This document shows positions 19,503 to 28,477 of a DNA stretch of 58,401 nucleotides, piece after piece. The notes beneath the pieces are model-generated. The model was not told the DNA's origin and did not search any database. It was given only the letters and a program-made list of their open reading frames with translations. Position 1 is the stretch's first letter. Every line of letters starts with the position of its first letter. A program made the translations under genes and the position numbers. Source of the stretch: Roseivirga sp. (lineage in GTDB: Bacteria > Bacteroidota > Bacteroidia > Cytophagales > Cyclobacteriaceae). The stretch lies in assembly GCA_021404565.1 (NCBI GenBank), contig JAAWWF010000012.1, positions 1 through 58,401 of the forward strand, read 5' to 3'.

Positions 19503-19674
19503 CCTACACTCTATTAGCTCTTTAACGGTCAAAAGGTAATCTGTAACATGAGAAAATGATCGAATGGTCAATTTTTAGTGTGAAATCCGAAGTTCTTGTA
19601 CCAGAGCCCCTCCCAATAATTTCCATTGTCACTGAAATTCCATTTCCCTATCTTCTGTCCGTAAATCAACCGTT

Positions 19675-21732
19675 ATGAAACAACCAAGACGACTTATTCC
19701 CTCCTTGTTAATACTTCTTTGTGTGAGTCTGAGTACTCATGCCCAGGTATCAGATAAGCTGGAAATGCTTGATATTTTCAACCTTGAGTTTATCTCCGAT
19801 CCCCAGATTTCTCCTGATGGACAAAAGATCATCTATGTGAGGAACTTCAAGGATGTAATGACCGATCGTAACCTGTCTAATCTATGGATTGCCAGTTTCG
19901 ATGGCTCTATGGACCGGCCTTTGACTACAGGTGAGCAGAATGACCGTTCGCCCCGCTGGTCGCATGACGGAAGTAAAATCGTTTATCTTTCAAATAAATC
20001 GGGTAAAACGGAGGTTTACCTGCGCTGGATGGACAGCAATGAAGAACGTGTGCTGATCAATACAGAAAAGAGCCCTTCTAACCTGAGGTGGTCTCCTGAT
20101 GACAAGCACCTGGCCTTTAATATGTTTGTGGCCAAAGCCAAGCCCTCACCCATCAAAATGCCTGCGAAGCCTAAGGGGGCTAAATGGAATGCACCACCTA
20201 AGTATGTCGATAACCTGGGCTGGCGCAGAGATGGTGCGGGAGAATTGCCTACCGGAAACCAGCAGCTTTTTACAGTACCCGTCTCAGGTGGAACGCCAAG
20301 ACAAATCACTGATGCACCTTTTAACCATTCCGGTGCGGCATGGGCCCAGGATGGTAAGTACCTTTATTTCAGCAGTAATATGAGGCAGGATGCACAAACT
20401 GAGGTGCAGGATTCCGATATCTATTCTGTATCGTTGACAGATGGCAAGCTTAAGAAACTCACCAGCCGCTATGGCCCGGATCGTAGCCCTGCCATCTCGC
20501 CTGACGGCAAGAAAATGGCTTATATAGGCTATGACGATAAATACAAAGGTTACCAGGTAAATAAGCTTTATATCGCCAATGCGGATGGTTCCGGTAGTCA
20601 GCTGGTCTCCGGAAAACTGGATCGGGATGTAGGCAATATTCAATGGGCAGCCGATGGTAAAGGACTGTATTTTCAGTACACTGATAAGGCACATACAAAG
20701 ATTGCGCACATCACCACCAAAGGAAAGGTGACTGATATCACGGAGGGTCTCGGAGGCATGTCCCTTGGCAGGCCTTATACATCTGGTACTTTTTCAGTGG
20801 CCGGCAATGGAAACTATGCCTATAGCTGGGCAGAAACGCATCAACCGGCTGATCTGGGCTCTGGAAACAATGGAAATAACCGTAGAATCACCAAAGTAAA
20901 CGAAGACCTTTTTGACTATAAGAAACTGGGGCAGGTTGAGGAGATTTGGTACAAGTCATCGGCTGACGGACTGGACATTAATGGCTGGATTGTGAAGCCG
21001 GCAAATTTTGACCCATCCAAAAAGTATCCCCTAATTCTGGAGATTCACGGTGGTCCGTTTTCAAGTTATGGACCTGTGTTTTCAGGTGAAATACAGCTAA
21101 TGGCTGCTCAGGGCTATGTGGTGCTTTATACCAACCCGAGAGGAAGTACCAGCTATGGATATGACTTCGGGAATCAGATCGACAAAAACTATCCCAGTAA
21201 GGACTACGATGACCTGATGTCGGGTGTGGATGAGGTGATCAGTCGGGGTTATATCGATGAAGGACAGCTCTTTGTAACCGGTGGTAGTGGCGGTGGCGTA
21301 CTCACCTCGTGGATCATTGGTAAAACCAATCGATTTGCTGCTGCCGTGGTAGCTAAGCCTGTAATCAACTGGTATAGCTGGGCTTTGAATGCCGACATGT
21401 CTGCCTTTGCTACCCGCTACTGGTTTGAGAAAAAACCCTGGGAAGATCCTGAAACTTATATGAAGCACTCTCCTATTTCCCTGGTAGGCAATGTTACCAC
21501 GCCCACCATGCTATTAACAGGAGAAGCGGACCTGAGAACTCCGATCCATGAATCGGAGCAGTATTTTACTGCCTTGCAGCTCAGAGGAGTTGAAAGTGCG
21601 ATGGTGCGTATTCCCGGAGCCTATCATGGTATAGCTGCCAGACCGAGTAACCTTATTGCGAAAGTTTCGGCCATACTTACCTGGTTTGATAACTATAAGA
21701 AAGAGCCTGTGAGTCTGGGGACTAAAAAATAG
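19675..21732 (+). CDS. Exported S9 family prolyl-oligopeptidase-like peptidase
   Basis: A 685-residue protein with a signal peptide (ends STHAQ). Residues about 35-400 form a TolB-like propeller with PD40-type repeats (SPDGQKIIYVRN, SHDGSKIVYLSN, SPDGKKMAYIG). An alpha/beta-hydrolase domain follows with a complete catalytic triad: Ser538 in GGSGGG, Asp619 in GEADLRTP and His651 in GAYHGI. This is the dipeptidyl-peptidase IV/acylaminoacyl-peptidase family, acting on short peptides in the periplasm or outside the cell. The gene is monocistronic, followed by a terminator. Confidence 0.92.
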   Translation: MKQPRRLIPSLLILLCVSLSTHAQVSDKLEMLDIFNLEFISDPQISPDGQKIIYVRNFKDVMTDRNLSNLWIASFDGSMDRPLTTGEQNDRSPRWSHDGSKIVYLSNKSGKTEVYLRWMDSNEERVLINTEKSPSNLRWSPDDKHLAFNMFVAKAKPSPIKMPAKPKGAKWNAPPKYVDNLGWRRDGAGELPTGNQQLFTVPVSGGTPRQITDAPFNHSGAAWAQDGKYLYFSSNMRQDAQTEVQDSDIYSVSLTDGKLKKLTSRYGPDRSPAISPDGKKMAYIGYDDKYKGYQVNKLYIANADGSGSQLVSGKLDRDVGNIQWAADGKGLYFQYTDKAHTKIAHITTKGKVTDITEGLGGMSLGRPYTSGTFSVAGNGNYAYSWAETHQPADLGSGNNGNNRRITKVNEDLFDYKKLGQVEEIWYKSSADGLDINGWIVKPANFDPSKKYPLILEIHGGPFSSYGPVFSGEIQLMAAQGYVVLYTNPRGSTSYGYDFGNQIDKNYPSKDYDDLMSGVDEVISRGYIDEGQLFVTGGSGGGVLTSWIIGKTNRFAAAVVAKPVINWYSWALNADMSAFATRYWFEKKPWEDPETYMKHSPISLVGNVTTPTMLLTGEADLRTPIHESEQYFTALQLRGVESAMVRIPGAYHGIAARPSNLIAKVSAILTWFDNYKKEPVSLGTKK

Positions 21733-21788
21733 CCTCAAGTCGATAGTTTACAAACCGTTCTTAAACAGGCTATAACCCTGTCAGTCAC

Positions 21789-21830
21789 AAAGCCTCTCCC
21801 TGAAGAATACCAGGAGGGGCTTTATTTTAT
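21789..21830 (+). terminator. Terminator after the S9 peptidase gene
   Basis: AAAGCC-CTCCCTG (21789-21802, with one bulge) pairs with CAGGAGGGGCTTT (21811-21823) and is followed by TATTTTAT. Confidence 0.75.
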
Positions 21831-21926
21831 ACCTTGTCCCAAATCCTGAGCCTTATCACAGCCTGAGAGGCATTCTTGCTTTCAAGCCGTTGGTTTACAT
21901 AATCAACGATTTGAAAGGTAGATATC

Positions 21927-22574
21927 ATGAACACCAAAAGAATACTTAGTATCGTACTGGCATTGGCCACCTGCTCTTGCTATGGCCAGGAGCTTAAAAC
22001 ATTTGAAGCCAGGAACGGAGTTGATTTTGCTTATGAGTTAATGCTACCTGAGGGCTACGACAAGAGTAAATCTTACGAGCTGGCAATGGTCTTCTCAGAA
22101 ATTGAAGCAGATAACCATGGCTTCGAGCCCACCCGGTCTGCTTTGAAAGAAGTACAGGGACTCAAAAACATGATTCTGTTTATACCTAAAGTACCTTTAG
22201 GCAAACCCCACTGGATCAGCCACCCTATCCATCACGGACTCAATGATTTCATGAAAAACATGCGCAGCAGCTACGGCAAGCCTAATCAAAAATTCCACTT
22301 TATAGGGCATTTGAGGGGTGGCCGGGTCGCGCAAACCTATTCAGGCATGTCCAGTGAGTATGTGGCCTCTGTGTCCTTTGCCAATAGCACGCACTGGACA
22401 ATTACCAAACAGGAATACTTTGACGGCATTTTTAACCTGGGATTTAAAGTATATGTTTATAGTGATCAACCTGCCAAGAACCTGGCCTTGAATGTATCTA
22501 AGACCATTTTCAAGCAAGTATCAGATTTTGGGAACGCCATCTCTTTGATTGATGAAAAGATTAGATCCTATTAA
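21927..22574 (+). CDS. Exported alpha/beta-hydrolase-like protein lacking its nucleophile
   Basis: The 215-residue protein begins with a signal sequence (a lipobox-like LATC at residues 13-16 or cleavage after CYG). It resembles short esterase/PHB-depolymerase-like hydrolases: ELMLPEGYDKSKSYELAMVF near the start and a nucleophile elbow at residues 126-132. That elbow reads IGHLRGG where the family has G-H-S-x-G-G, so the serine is leucine (codon TTG, one base from TCG). No conserved late Asp/His pair is clear, and the protein is short for the family. It is either a pseudoenzyme with a retained binding role or a decaying gene; the frame is intact, favouring the former. Confidence 0.55.
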   Translation: MNTKRILSIVLALATCSCYGQELKTFEARNGVDFAYELMLPEGYDKSKSYELAMVFSEIEADNHGFEPTRSALKEVQGLKNMILFIPKVPLGKPHWISHPIHHGLNDFMKNMRSSYGKPNQKFHFIGHLRGGRVAQTYSGMSSEYVASVSFANSTHWTITKQEYFDGIFNLGFKVYVYSDQPAKNLALNVSKTIFKQVSDFGNAISLIDEKIRSY

Positions 22575-22608
22575 AGATACTCCCCTTTGAAAAGATGTCC
22601 TCTCGCCT

Positions 22609-23289
22609 CTAAAGGGCATCACCTACGCCAAAGTAAAACAGCAATAAGGCAATGGTGTCGAACCAGCCATGCACCGCTATGCAAAACCAGAGATTATTCT
22701 TCATTCTGTAAAAAACAATGGCTAGTACCATACCCGTTATTCCACTAAGTATTTGACCGCTAATCCCCTGGTAACCATGGGCGTAACCAAAGGTGGATCC
22801 CATTATCAGGACATTGATGATAAGCGATGGCCTGCTCTCTCCGAAGATTCTGCTGAAGCGTGTCATAAGAAAGCCTCTGAACACGATTTCTTCACCAAAG
22901 GCAGCCATAAGCCAGACCAGAGGAAGCGCAACCAGGGTAGTGATTAAATCTCCCTTAAAGGACTCAAAGACCGATAAATCCAAAGGTTTTCCGGTGATAC
23001 TCACCACAAGCGGCATTAGCACCAACACATAGACCATCACCATTAATGCAGCTACAAACGGGGCTTTTACAAACAACGAAATTGTATTTCGGTCCGCTTT
23101 CTTGAATCCAAGCGTTGCCATAAAACTACTGTTCTTCTCCTGCCAAACCACCAGCAAGACGACCAGAAATCCATAAACTGTCGTGAGGGTTCCGGGACCA
23201 GTAATGGAGATGGCTATGACCAACAACATGCCCACTGCAGTTAGCCAAAGTCGATCGGGCTTCGTGTTGTTAAGTGTTTCGTTATTCAT
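22609..23289 (-). CDS. CPBP-family intramembrane glutamic endopeptidase
   Basis: The start is placed at the ATG at 23289 (MNNETLNNT); an upstream ATG at 23322 would add 11 charged residues. The 226-residue polytopic protein has about seven membrane helices and the motifs of the CPBP (Abi/CAAX protease) family: EEIVFRG (E-E-x-x-x-R), FGYAHG with the second His, and AVHGWFD with H-x-x-x-D. These enzymes cleave in the membrane or process prenylated or peptide substrates; many sit beside bacteriocin or signalling genes. It lies 102 bases downstream of the LytTR membrane protein on the same strand, so they may be co-transcribed. Confidence 0.82.
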   Translation of the reverse strand: MNNETLNNTKPDRLWLTAVGMLLVIAISITGPGTLTTVYGFLVVLLVVWQEKNSSFMATLGFKKADRNTISLFVKAPFVAALMVMVYVLVLMPLVVSITGKPLDLSVFESFKGDLITTLVALPLVWLMAAFGEEIVFRGFLMTRFSRIFGESRPSLIINVLIMGSTFGYAHGYQGISGQILSGITGMVLAIVFYRMKNNLWFCIAVHGWFDTIALLLFYFGVGDAL

Positions 23290-23391
23290 TTTTGTCTTTT
23301 TGGCAAAAACGAGACAAAACACCTCTTAAAACACAATTTGAGTCAGATTTTGACTGAATGGTATGCTACAAATTACTGAATGGTAAGGCCT

Positions 23392-24201
23392 TCAGGCCGA
23401 TTCGTGATGGAGCCAGCCGTCAAACTCCTTGGCTTTGTATCGGCTAATGATAAAAACATCTTTATGGAGAAAAGCCGGAAGTAGCTTAAGGCTCTTTTTA
23501 CCATTCACATCAGGTAATACCTTTATGACACTTTGTCTGTGAATCAAGGTTTGCCTGTTAGCCCGAAAAAAGGTATCGCTACTAAGTTGCTCTTCAAGCT
23601 TATTCAGTACAAAGCTTGTAACGATACGCTCGCCATCGGTCTTAATCAGGTACACTATCTTTTCCATGCTATATAGATAGGCTATCTCCTCATACCAAAC
23701 GAAAATTGTCTGATTACCTGAGATAACCTTTAGTTTCCCCTCCGTTCCCCTATTAAGACTAAGCTTATAAACTCGCCCTCCATACAACATTACCAGGGCT
23801 ACAAAACAAAGTAGCAACGATATCAAAAAGCCATTCAGAAAATAATAGAGCTCAGTCTCTGCTCCTATCAGGTAATTAGCCAGGGGATAAATCAATAAGT
23901 AGATGAAGGCAAACAGCCCCATGCTACTACCAAGGAAAATCAACACTTTGTTGAGACCTACTTTCTCTAGAAAGTACCTCTTCTCAAACCAGCGATACCA
24001 TACATCCATCAAAACTAACAGCACCGATCCAAGGATCATAGTGAACAGGAACCCTTCTAAGGGAAACTCATAGTCGGGGTGTGTGGGGAAAAACTCCGGA
24101 AGGGTCAGGTGATTGGCAACCAAGGCAACCGTCAGCAGTACGGAAAAACAGATCAGGAACTGCTTTGTACGACTGTTTAAGGATTTCACGGCTCTTTGCA
24201 T
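23392..24201 (-). CDS. Membrane-bound LytTR DNA-binding protein
   Basis: A 269-residue protein with four membrane segments (about residues 15-35, 45-65, 85-105 and 120-142), a short linker, and a C-terminal LytTR domain (about 165-265) with TDGERIVTSFVLNKL and FFRANRQTLIHRQSVIKV. The receiver domain of a normal LytTR regulator is absent, so it is a one-component transcription factor tethered to the inner membrane that likely controls adjacent genes. The divergent sulfatase gene lies 144 bases away across a spacer holding an 11-bp direct repeat, and CPBP lies downstream. Confidence 0.8.
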   Translation of the reverse strand: MQRAVKSLNSRTKQFLICFSVLLTVALVANHLTLPEFFPTHPDYEFPLEGFLFTMILGSVLLVLMDVWYRWFEKRYFLEKVGLNKVLIFLGSSMGLFAFIYLLIYPLANYLIGAETELYYFLNGFLISLLLCFVALVMLYGGRVYKLSLNRGTEGKLKVISGNQTIFVWYEEIAYLYSMEKIVYLIKTDGERIVTSFVLNKLEEQLSSDTFFRANRQTLIHRQSVIKVLPDVNGKKSLKLLPAFLHKDVFIISRYKAKEFDGWLHHESA

Positions 24202-24260
24202 TGCTCTTCAAGTTAGTCATTCAGCTTAACTAAAGACAACCCCGGTTTTCCTTTTGCCTC

Positions 24261-24329
24261 TTTTAGAACCATTGAGGTAACCTATTGCCTCTCCGGGGTA
24301 TAAAGGAACCTAAGATCATTTTAGAACCA
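24261..24329. promoter_or_regulatory. Direct repeats in the LytTR/sulfatase divergent promoter
   Basis: TTTTAGAACCA occurs at 24261-24271 and exactly again at 24319-24329, 58 bp apart, with a third partial copy AGGAACC at 24304-24310. The repeats lie between the divergent LytTR-membrane gene and the sulfatase gene. They could be a binding site for the LytTR protein; the spacing is not the usual 21 bp, so this is weak. Confidence 0.3.
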
Positions 24330-24345
24330 CTCACAAAACAAAAAC

Positions 24346-26325
24346 ATGAGCAATCAGAAACACCCCAATTTGCTTCTCATCATCACAGATCAGGAGCGAA
24401 AAACACAGCACTTTCCTCACGGCTGGGAAAGAGAGCACCTACCTAATATGAGTCTACTGAAAGATTACGGCATGGATTTCGAACAGGCACAATGCAATAC
24501 CTGTATGTGTACCCCCAGCCGAAGTGTACTGTTTACCGGCAAGTATCCGGCAGAAACGGGCATGACGGCTACACTGAGCTTCGGTGGACCCCAATCTCCT
24601 GCGGAACCCCAGTTGGACACCACCATTCCCAATATGGCTACCATGCTGAATAAAGTCTACGATGTACAGTATCGCGGTAAGTGGCACCTGAGCAAAGGAG
24701 CCATTGGCGAAAACAGCCTGACAGAAGCTGAAATAGGGCTTTATGGCTTTATGGGCTGGACCCCGCCAGATGCGGGTGAAGATTCGAAGAACGTCAACTT
24801 TGGAGGTGGTTATGCCAACCATGATTTCTACTATATCAACCAGGCCATGGACTATATCAAAAACCATGAGGAGCAGCGCAAAATCAAAGAGGCCCGAGGC
24901 GAACATGTTAAGCCCTTTTTTATGGTGCTGTCACTGGTAAACCCACATGATGTACTCGCCTACCCTAAAGACTTTATGTATGGCTATCAGGACCGTGACC
25001 TTATTGGTGATATTGAACTCCCGGAAAGTTGGGACGAAAACCTGTTGACCAACTATAAGCCACAGGCCCAGGTGCAGTTGAAGGCCGTAATGAAGGCAGC
25101 CCTCGGTGGATTGCCTTATGTGACCCAAAAGCGCAATTACCTCAACTTTTATGGCAATCTGCTGAAAAAGATTGATGGGGAAATCGGGCGATTGCTCGAC
25201 CTGTTCTATTATCCAAAAGAGCAAGGTCAAAACAAAAGGATTCCCCGCCAACTGGCCAATGATACCTGGATCATCCGTACCTCTGACCACGGTGAGCTCG
25301 GTATGACCCATGGTGGCTTGCGACAAAAAGCATTTAACGTCTATGAGGAGACATTGAAGGTGCCACTGGTCTTTTCCAATCCAGTCCAGTTCCCAATGGG
25401 TAAAATCAGTCAGGAACTTACGGGGCTGGTAGATGTAATGCCGACAGTGGCCAGCCTCACCGGCATGGATCAGTTTAAGCCCGAAGGCCTCAGAGGTCAG
25501 GATATGTCTCCCGTAATTCTGGGCAACCAGTCAGGCGGAGATTATCACCCAAAGAAAGGTGTACTCTTTACATTTGACGACACAAAGGCCGGCAGTAATG
25601 AAAATCCGTCCTCAGTGGATGCTCCAAATCGCATTCGTTGTGTACGCACCAGGGACTTCAAGTATGCTCGGTATTTCATTGCTGAGGGCACCTATGCCGA
25701 TGAATTCGAGATGTATGATCTGAAAAACGACCCGAACGAGCTGCAAAATGTGGGCAATCCGGATCATCCACTTTACGACCAGTATACTAATGAACGTGAA
25801 GAACTACAACTGCTGCTTGAGGAGCTGGAGAAAGAGAAAATGCTGGTTCCGAGTATGAGAAAGAGAATCACTTCGGGAATGAGCCAATCAGACTATATAC
25901 CCAGATTGAGCCCGATCTTTACAGAGAAAGGCGTGGCTTACCAGATTGGGGTTCACTATGTTACCGGTTTTCCTACCCAGGATGCGATGGCGACCGTGGA
26001 GAGCTTGTCAGTCAAAACAGCCATCAACCTGACCGGGAGAGTCAATCCTGAAAGTGAAGGAGTTCATTTCATCAATATTCCGGTCAGCACTTCCAATCAG
26101 GATGACTTCAGGGCACAGATGAATGATGTAGTGGCTGCCATGACAAATGAGGCACTGCCAATTTTGGTATTCGATAATGATTCAGATCTCGCTGGAGCCG
26201 CCTGGGCCTGCTATCTCAATAGAAGCAAGGGTATGGAGCCACAGGAGGCCATGAAACATGGCTTGCAAGTAGGACTGAGAAATACCCAGACCATTGATTG
26301 TGTAAAAGCTTTTATAAACACTTAA
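24346..26325 (+). CDS. Cytoplasmic sulfatase fused to an inactive phosphatase-like domain
   Basis: The 659-residue protein has no signal peptide. Residues 1-500 form a type I sulfatase/alkaline-phosphatase-superfamily domain with LLIITDQ (metal-binding Asp15) and the formylglycine motif C55-T-P-S-R59 (CTPSRSVLFTGKYP); TSDHGELGMTHGG supplies later metal ligands. Residues about 530-659 resemble the DUF442/BLH tyrosine-phosphatase-like fold (TGFPTQDAMA ... TAINLTGR ... HFINIPVS). The phosphate loop that should read H-C-x-x-G-x-R instead reads V-F-D-N-D-S-D-L (608-615), so the nucleophilic Cys and the Arg are gone. The gene overlaps in operon with the tyrosinase-fold gene (10-base gap). Formylglycine activation would need an enzyme outside the window. 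Confidence 0.75.
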   Translation: MSNQKHPNLLLIITDQERKTQHFPHGWEREHLPNMSLLKDYGMDFEQAQCNTCMCTPSRSVLFTGKYPAETGMTATLSFGGPQSPAEPQLDTTIPNMATMLNKVYDVQYRGKWHLSKGAIGENSLTEAEIGLYGFMGWTPPDAGEDSKNVNFGGGYANHDFYYINQAMDYIKNHEEQRKIKEARGEHVKPFFMVLSLVNPHDVLAYPKDFMYGYQDRDLIGDIELPESWDENLLTNYKPQAQVQLKAVMKAALGGLPYVTQKRNYLNFYGNLLKKIDGEIGRLLDLFYYPKEQGQNKRIPRQLANDTWIIRTSDHGELGMTHGGLRQKAFNVYEETLKVPLVFSNPVQFPMGKISQELTGLVDVMPTVASLTGMDQFKPEGLRGQDMSPVILGNQSGGDYHPKKGVLFTFDDTKAGSNENPSSVDAPNRIRCVRTRDFKYARYFIAEGTYADEFEMYDLKNDPNELQNVGNPDHPLYDQYTNEREELQLLLEELEKEKMLVPSMRKRITSGMSQSDYIPRLSPIFTEKGVAYQIGVHYVTGFPTQDAMATVESLSVKTAINLTGRVNPESEGVHFINIPVSTSNQDDFRAQMNDVVAAMTNEALPILVFDNDSDLAGAAWACYLNRSKGMEPQEAMKHGLQVGLRNTQTIDCVKAFINT

Positions 26326-26335
26326 ATGATTGACC

Positions 26336-27127
26336 ATGACTAATGAAATCTATTCCAGAAAGAGCATCTATGCTCTTTCTGGAGATGAAAAGACGGCATT
26401 GCGAGATGCATTTTCAGTACTCTACACTACACCTGAGGCAGATTCACAGAGTCTGGAGAGTAAGGTTCCGAAGCGGTATCAACAGCTTGCTATCATTCTG
26501 AATGAATTTGGGCATTACCAATGGAATGATCTGCTGTTCTTACCCTGGGCCAGAGCCTATTTCTGGTGGTTTGAGCAGGCACTCAGGTCCGTATCACCCG
26601 GCATAAGTCTTCCCTACTGGGACTATACAAGTTCCAGAGCCATTGCAGAAGGGCTCCCCGAATTTTTCACCGATGAGACTTATGTGAGTTCCGATGGGAC
26701 AACAAAAGCCAACCCACTCTTGCTAGCCAATTACAAATTCCCCTTCAGTACTTTCAGGGAAGTAAAGGAAAACACTGACCTGTTGAGCAAAGCGGCCAAA
26801 CTGATACCTGAAGTAAATAATCAAACCGGTTTTATTGACTTCAGCCTGTCAGTTTATCCGGTCGATATCCTAAGCCATTCTTATATCGGAGGATCATCTG
26901 CCAATCCCAACAGTGCCTCTTACGATCCGGTATTCTGGTTTACACACTGTCAGCTCGATCATCTCTGGTGGCAATGGCAAAAGGACCATCACGACCATGA
27001 GGTGCCTGTATCGGTGAAGAAGACCCAACTGATGCCCTTCACGAAAGAAAGTGATGAAAAGTCCGTGATTCTGACGGGAGAAGATGTGCTTAATACAGTT
27101 GAGCTGGGATACAGGTACGAATCATAA
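26336..27127 (+). CDS. Tyrosinase-fold protein missing key copper ligands
   Basis: The start is the ATG at 26336 (an upstream TTG would add two residues; numbering below counts from that TTG). Tyrosinase landmarks are clear: FLPWARAYFWWFEQAL, LPYWDYT and a CuB region DPVFWFTHCQLD. However, the CuA histidine of FLPWHR is Ala74, and the first His of the CuB H-x-x-x-H is Asp179 (DILSH). H62, H183 and H206 remain. With at least two of six ligands missing, ordinary o-diphenol oxidation is unlikely. The fold is retained without gaps. The fusion sulfatase is directly upstream and presumably co-transcribed. It could be a scaffold, a metal-binding or a new enzymatic variant. Confidence 0.7.
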   Translation: MTNEIYSRKSIYALSGDEKTALRDAFSVLYTTPEADSQSLESKVPKRYQQLAIILNEFGHYQWNDLLFLPWARAYFWWFEQALRSVSPGISLPYWDYTSSRAIAEGLPEFFTDETYVSSDGTTKANPLLLANYKFPFSTFREVKENTDLLSKAAKLIPEVNNQTGFIDFSLSVYPVDILSHSYIGGSSANPNSASYDPVFWFTHCQLDHLWWQWQKDHHDHEVPVSVKKTQLMPFTKESDEKSVILTGEDVLNTVELGYRYES

Positions 27128-27185
27128 GTTACCAGATTACCTACCGGTTTGACCCTACCAGGTCAGACCGGTTTCAGCCAAACCG

Positions 27186-28199
27186 CTACTTCAATATGCC
27201 GGTTATTTTCTGACCCACTTCCATGGCACTGGGGACATTTCCATTCGTTAATACAATCACGGTCACATCTGCCTCACTATCATATAACATGACGGTACTT
27301 ACTCCCATAAAACCACCTGCAATCCTCAGTCCCCAGTCCTTTCTTCGCTGATCACTCCGAAAGAGGTTGGAAACCAGTGTCAAATGATCTTCAGAAAGCC
27401 AATGATCATAAACCAGGGCTTTTGTGAGCTTATACATGTCCTGAGTGGTAGAATATCCCCCGCCATCAGCTGCTCCTCTGGCGGCCACCCGTTCCAGGGC
27501 ATCGGTACCACCTCCACCGTGCAAGGCATACCCCTCAGGTAGATTCAGGTAATTGGCGTAATCGGTGCCGTTCATACTCAGCGGCTGAAAGATAGTGCGA
27601 TTGATATATTCATAATAATCCTCCCCGGTAACTTTCTCAATGACGGCACCCAGTACTATGTACCCGATATTGCTGTACTGATTCCGGCTACCCGGGTTAA
27701 AATCAAGCCTTGTCTTTTTGATAAAGCGCATATAGTCAGCTATGCTATCTGTAGCCAGTCTGTTATTGAGAAATTCCGGAAAATTCCAGTAGTGCTGCCA
27801 GCCTGCCCTGTGTGCAAGCAATTGCTCTATCGTGATGTTATGGGCACGTTTATCTAAAAAGCCTGAAAGGTATTGATCCAGCTGATCATTCAGCGAGAGC
27901 TTACCTTCTTCTATCAGCTTCAATACCCCTACCATGGTAAAGAGCTTACCCATGGAGGCAATGGTATAGCGTGTATTTGTTTGATTTTTTATGGCATTGG
28001 CCCGGTCCTGATAGCCGTAAGCTCCTTCAAAAAGCACTTGTTTATCGGCTGCTACCAATACCGAACCGGAAAGGCCCTGCTTTGATTGCTGGTCCAGATA
28101 AGATGAGATTTTGGCTGTCTTGGTACTTCCGTCCTGAGCACTCAAGCCAGCGGATAGGAAACATAAAACAGCAGTCAACAGGTAACCGCTTACATTCAT
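27186..28199 (-). CDS. Exported class C beta-lactamase-fold serine hydrolase
   Basis: A 337-residue protein with a signal peptide (ends GLSAQ). It has the motifs of the beta-lactamase/DD-peptidase family: S82-M-G-K85, Y175-S-N177 and a glycine-rich HGGGGTDA element replacing the usual KTG region. These enzymes act on peptides or esters in the periplasm; resistance is not implied. A 39-residue upstream frame overlaps the start by four bases. Confidence 0.85.
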   Translation of the reverse strand: MNVSGYLLTAVLCFLSAGLSAQDGSTKTAKISSYLDQQSKQGLSGSVLVAADKQVLFEGAYGYQDRANAIKNQTNTRYTIASMGKLFTMVGVLKLIEEGKLSLNDQLDQYLSGFLDKRAHNITIEQLLAHRAGWQHYWNFPEFLNNRLATDSIADYMRFIKKTRLDFNPGSRNQYSNIGYIVLGAVIEKVTGEDYYEYINRTIFQPLSMNGTDYANYLNLPEGYALHGGGGTDALERVAARGAADGGGYSTTQDMYKLTKALVYDHWLSEDHLTLVSNLFRSDQRRKDWGLRIAGGFMGVSTVMLYDSEADVTVIVLTNGNVPSAMEVGQKITGILK

Positions 28200-28315
28200 G
28201 CTCTCCTTTTACGGCTCAGAACCATCCGGGTTCTTTCAAGCAACTCATTAATCCTGTTCATCGAAGGATGATCTTTGGAGGATTTGAAGAGTAAGATAAA
28301 TGTGAGAATCAACAT
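28196..28315 (-). CDS. Candidate micro-ORF coupled to the serine hydrolase
   Basis: An ATG at 28315 opens a 39-codon frame starting with a hydrophobic stretch (MLILTFILLF) followed by a basic, helical tail (RINELLERTRMVLSRKRRA). Its stop overlaps the hydrolase start in an ATGA arrangement, typical of translational coupling. It could be a small membrane protein or leader peptide. No homologue is claimed. Confidence 0.3.
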   Translation of the reverse strand: MLILTFILLFKSSKDHPSMNRINELLERTRMVLSRKRRA

Positions 28316-28477
28316 GGTTGAAATTGTATATTCTTGTATCGACTTTCCCGATACGATATTGATACTCTTTTGGCTGCCTATACCCTAACAGCATTCACAA
28401 AAAATCTCTGAATCAGATAAGATTTAACCCTGTGACATATTTGGATTTCTGACTTATTGAAGCGATTCGCACATCGA

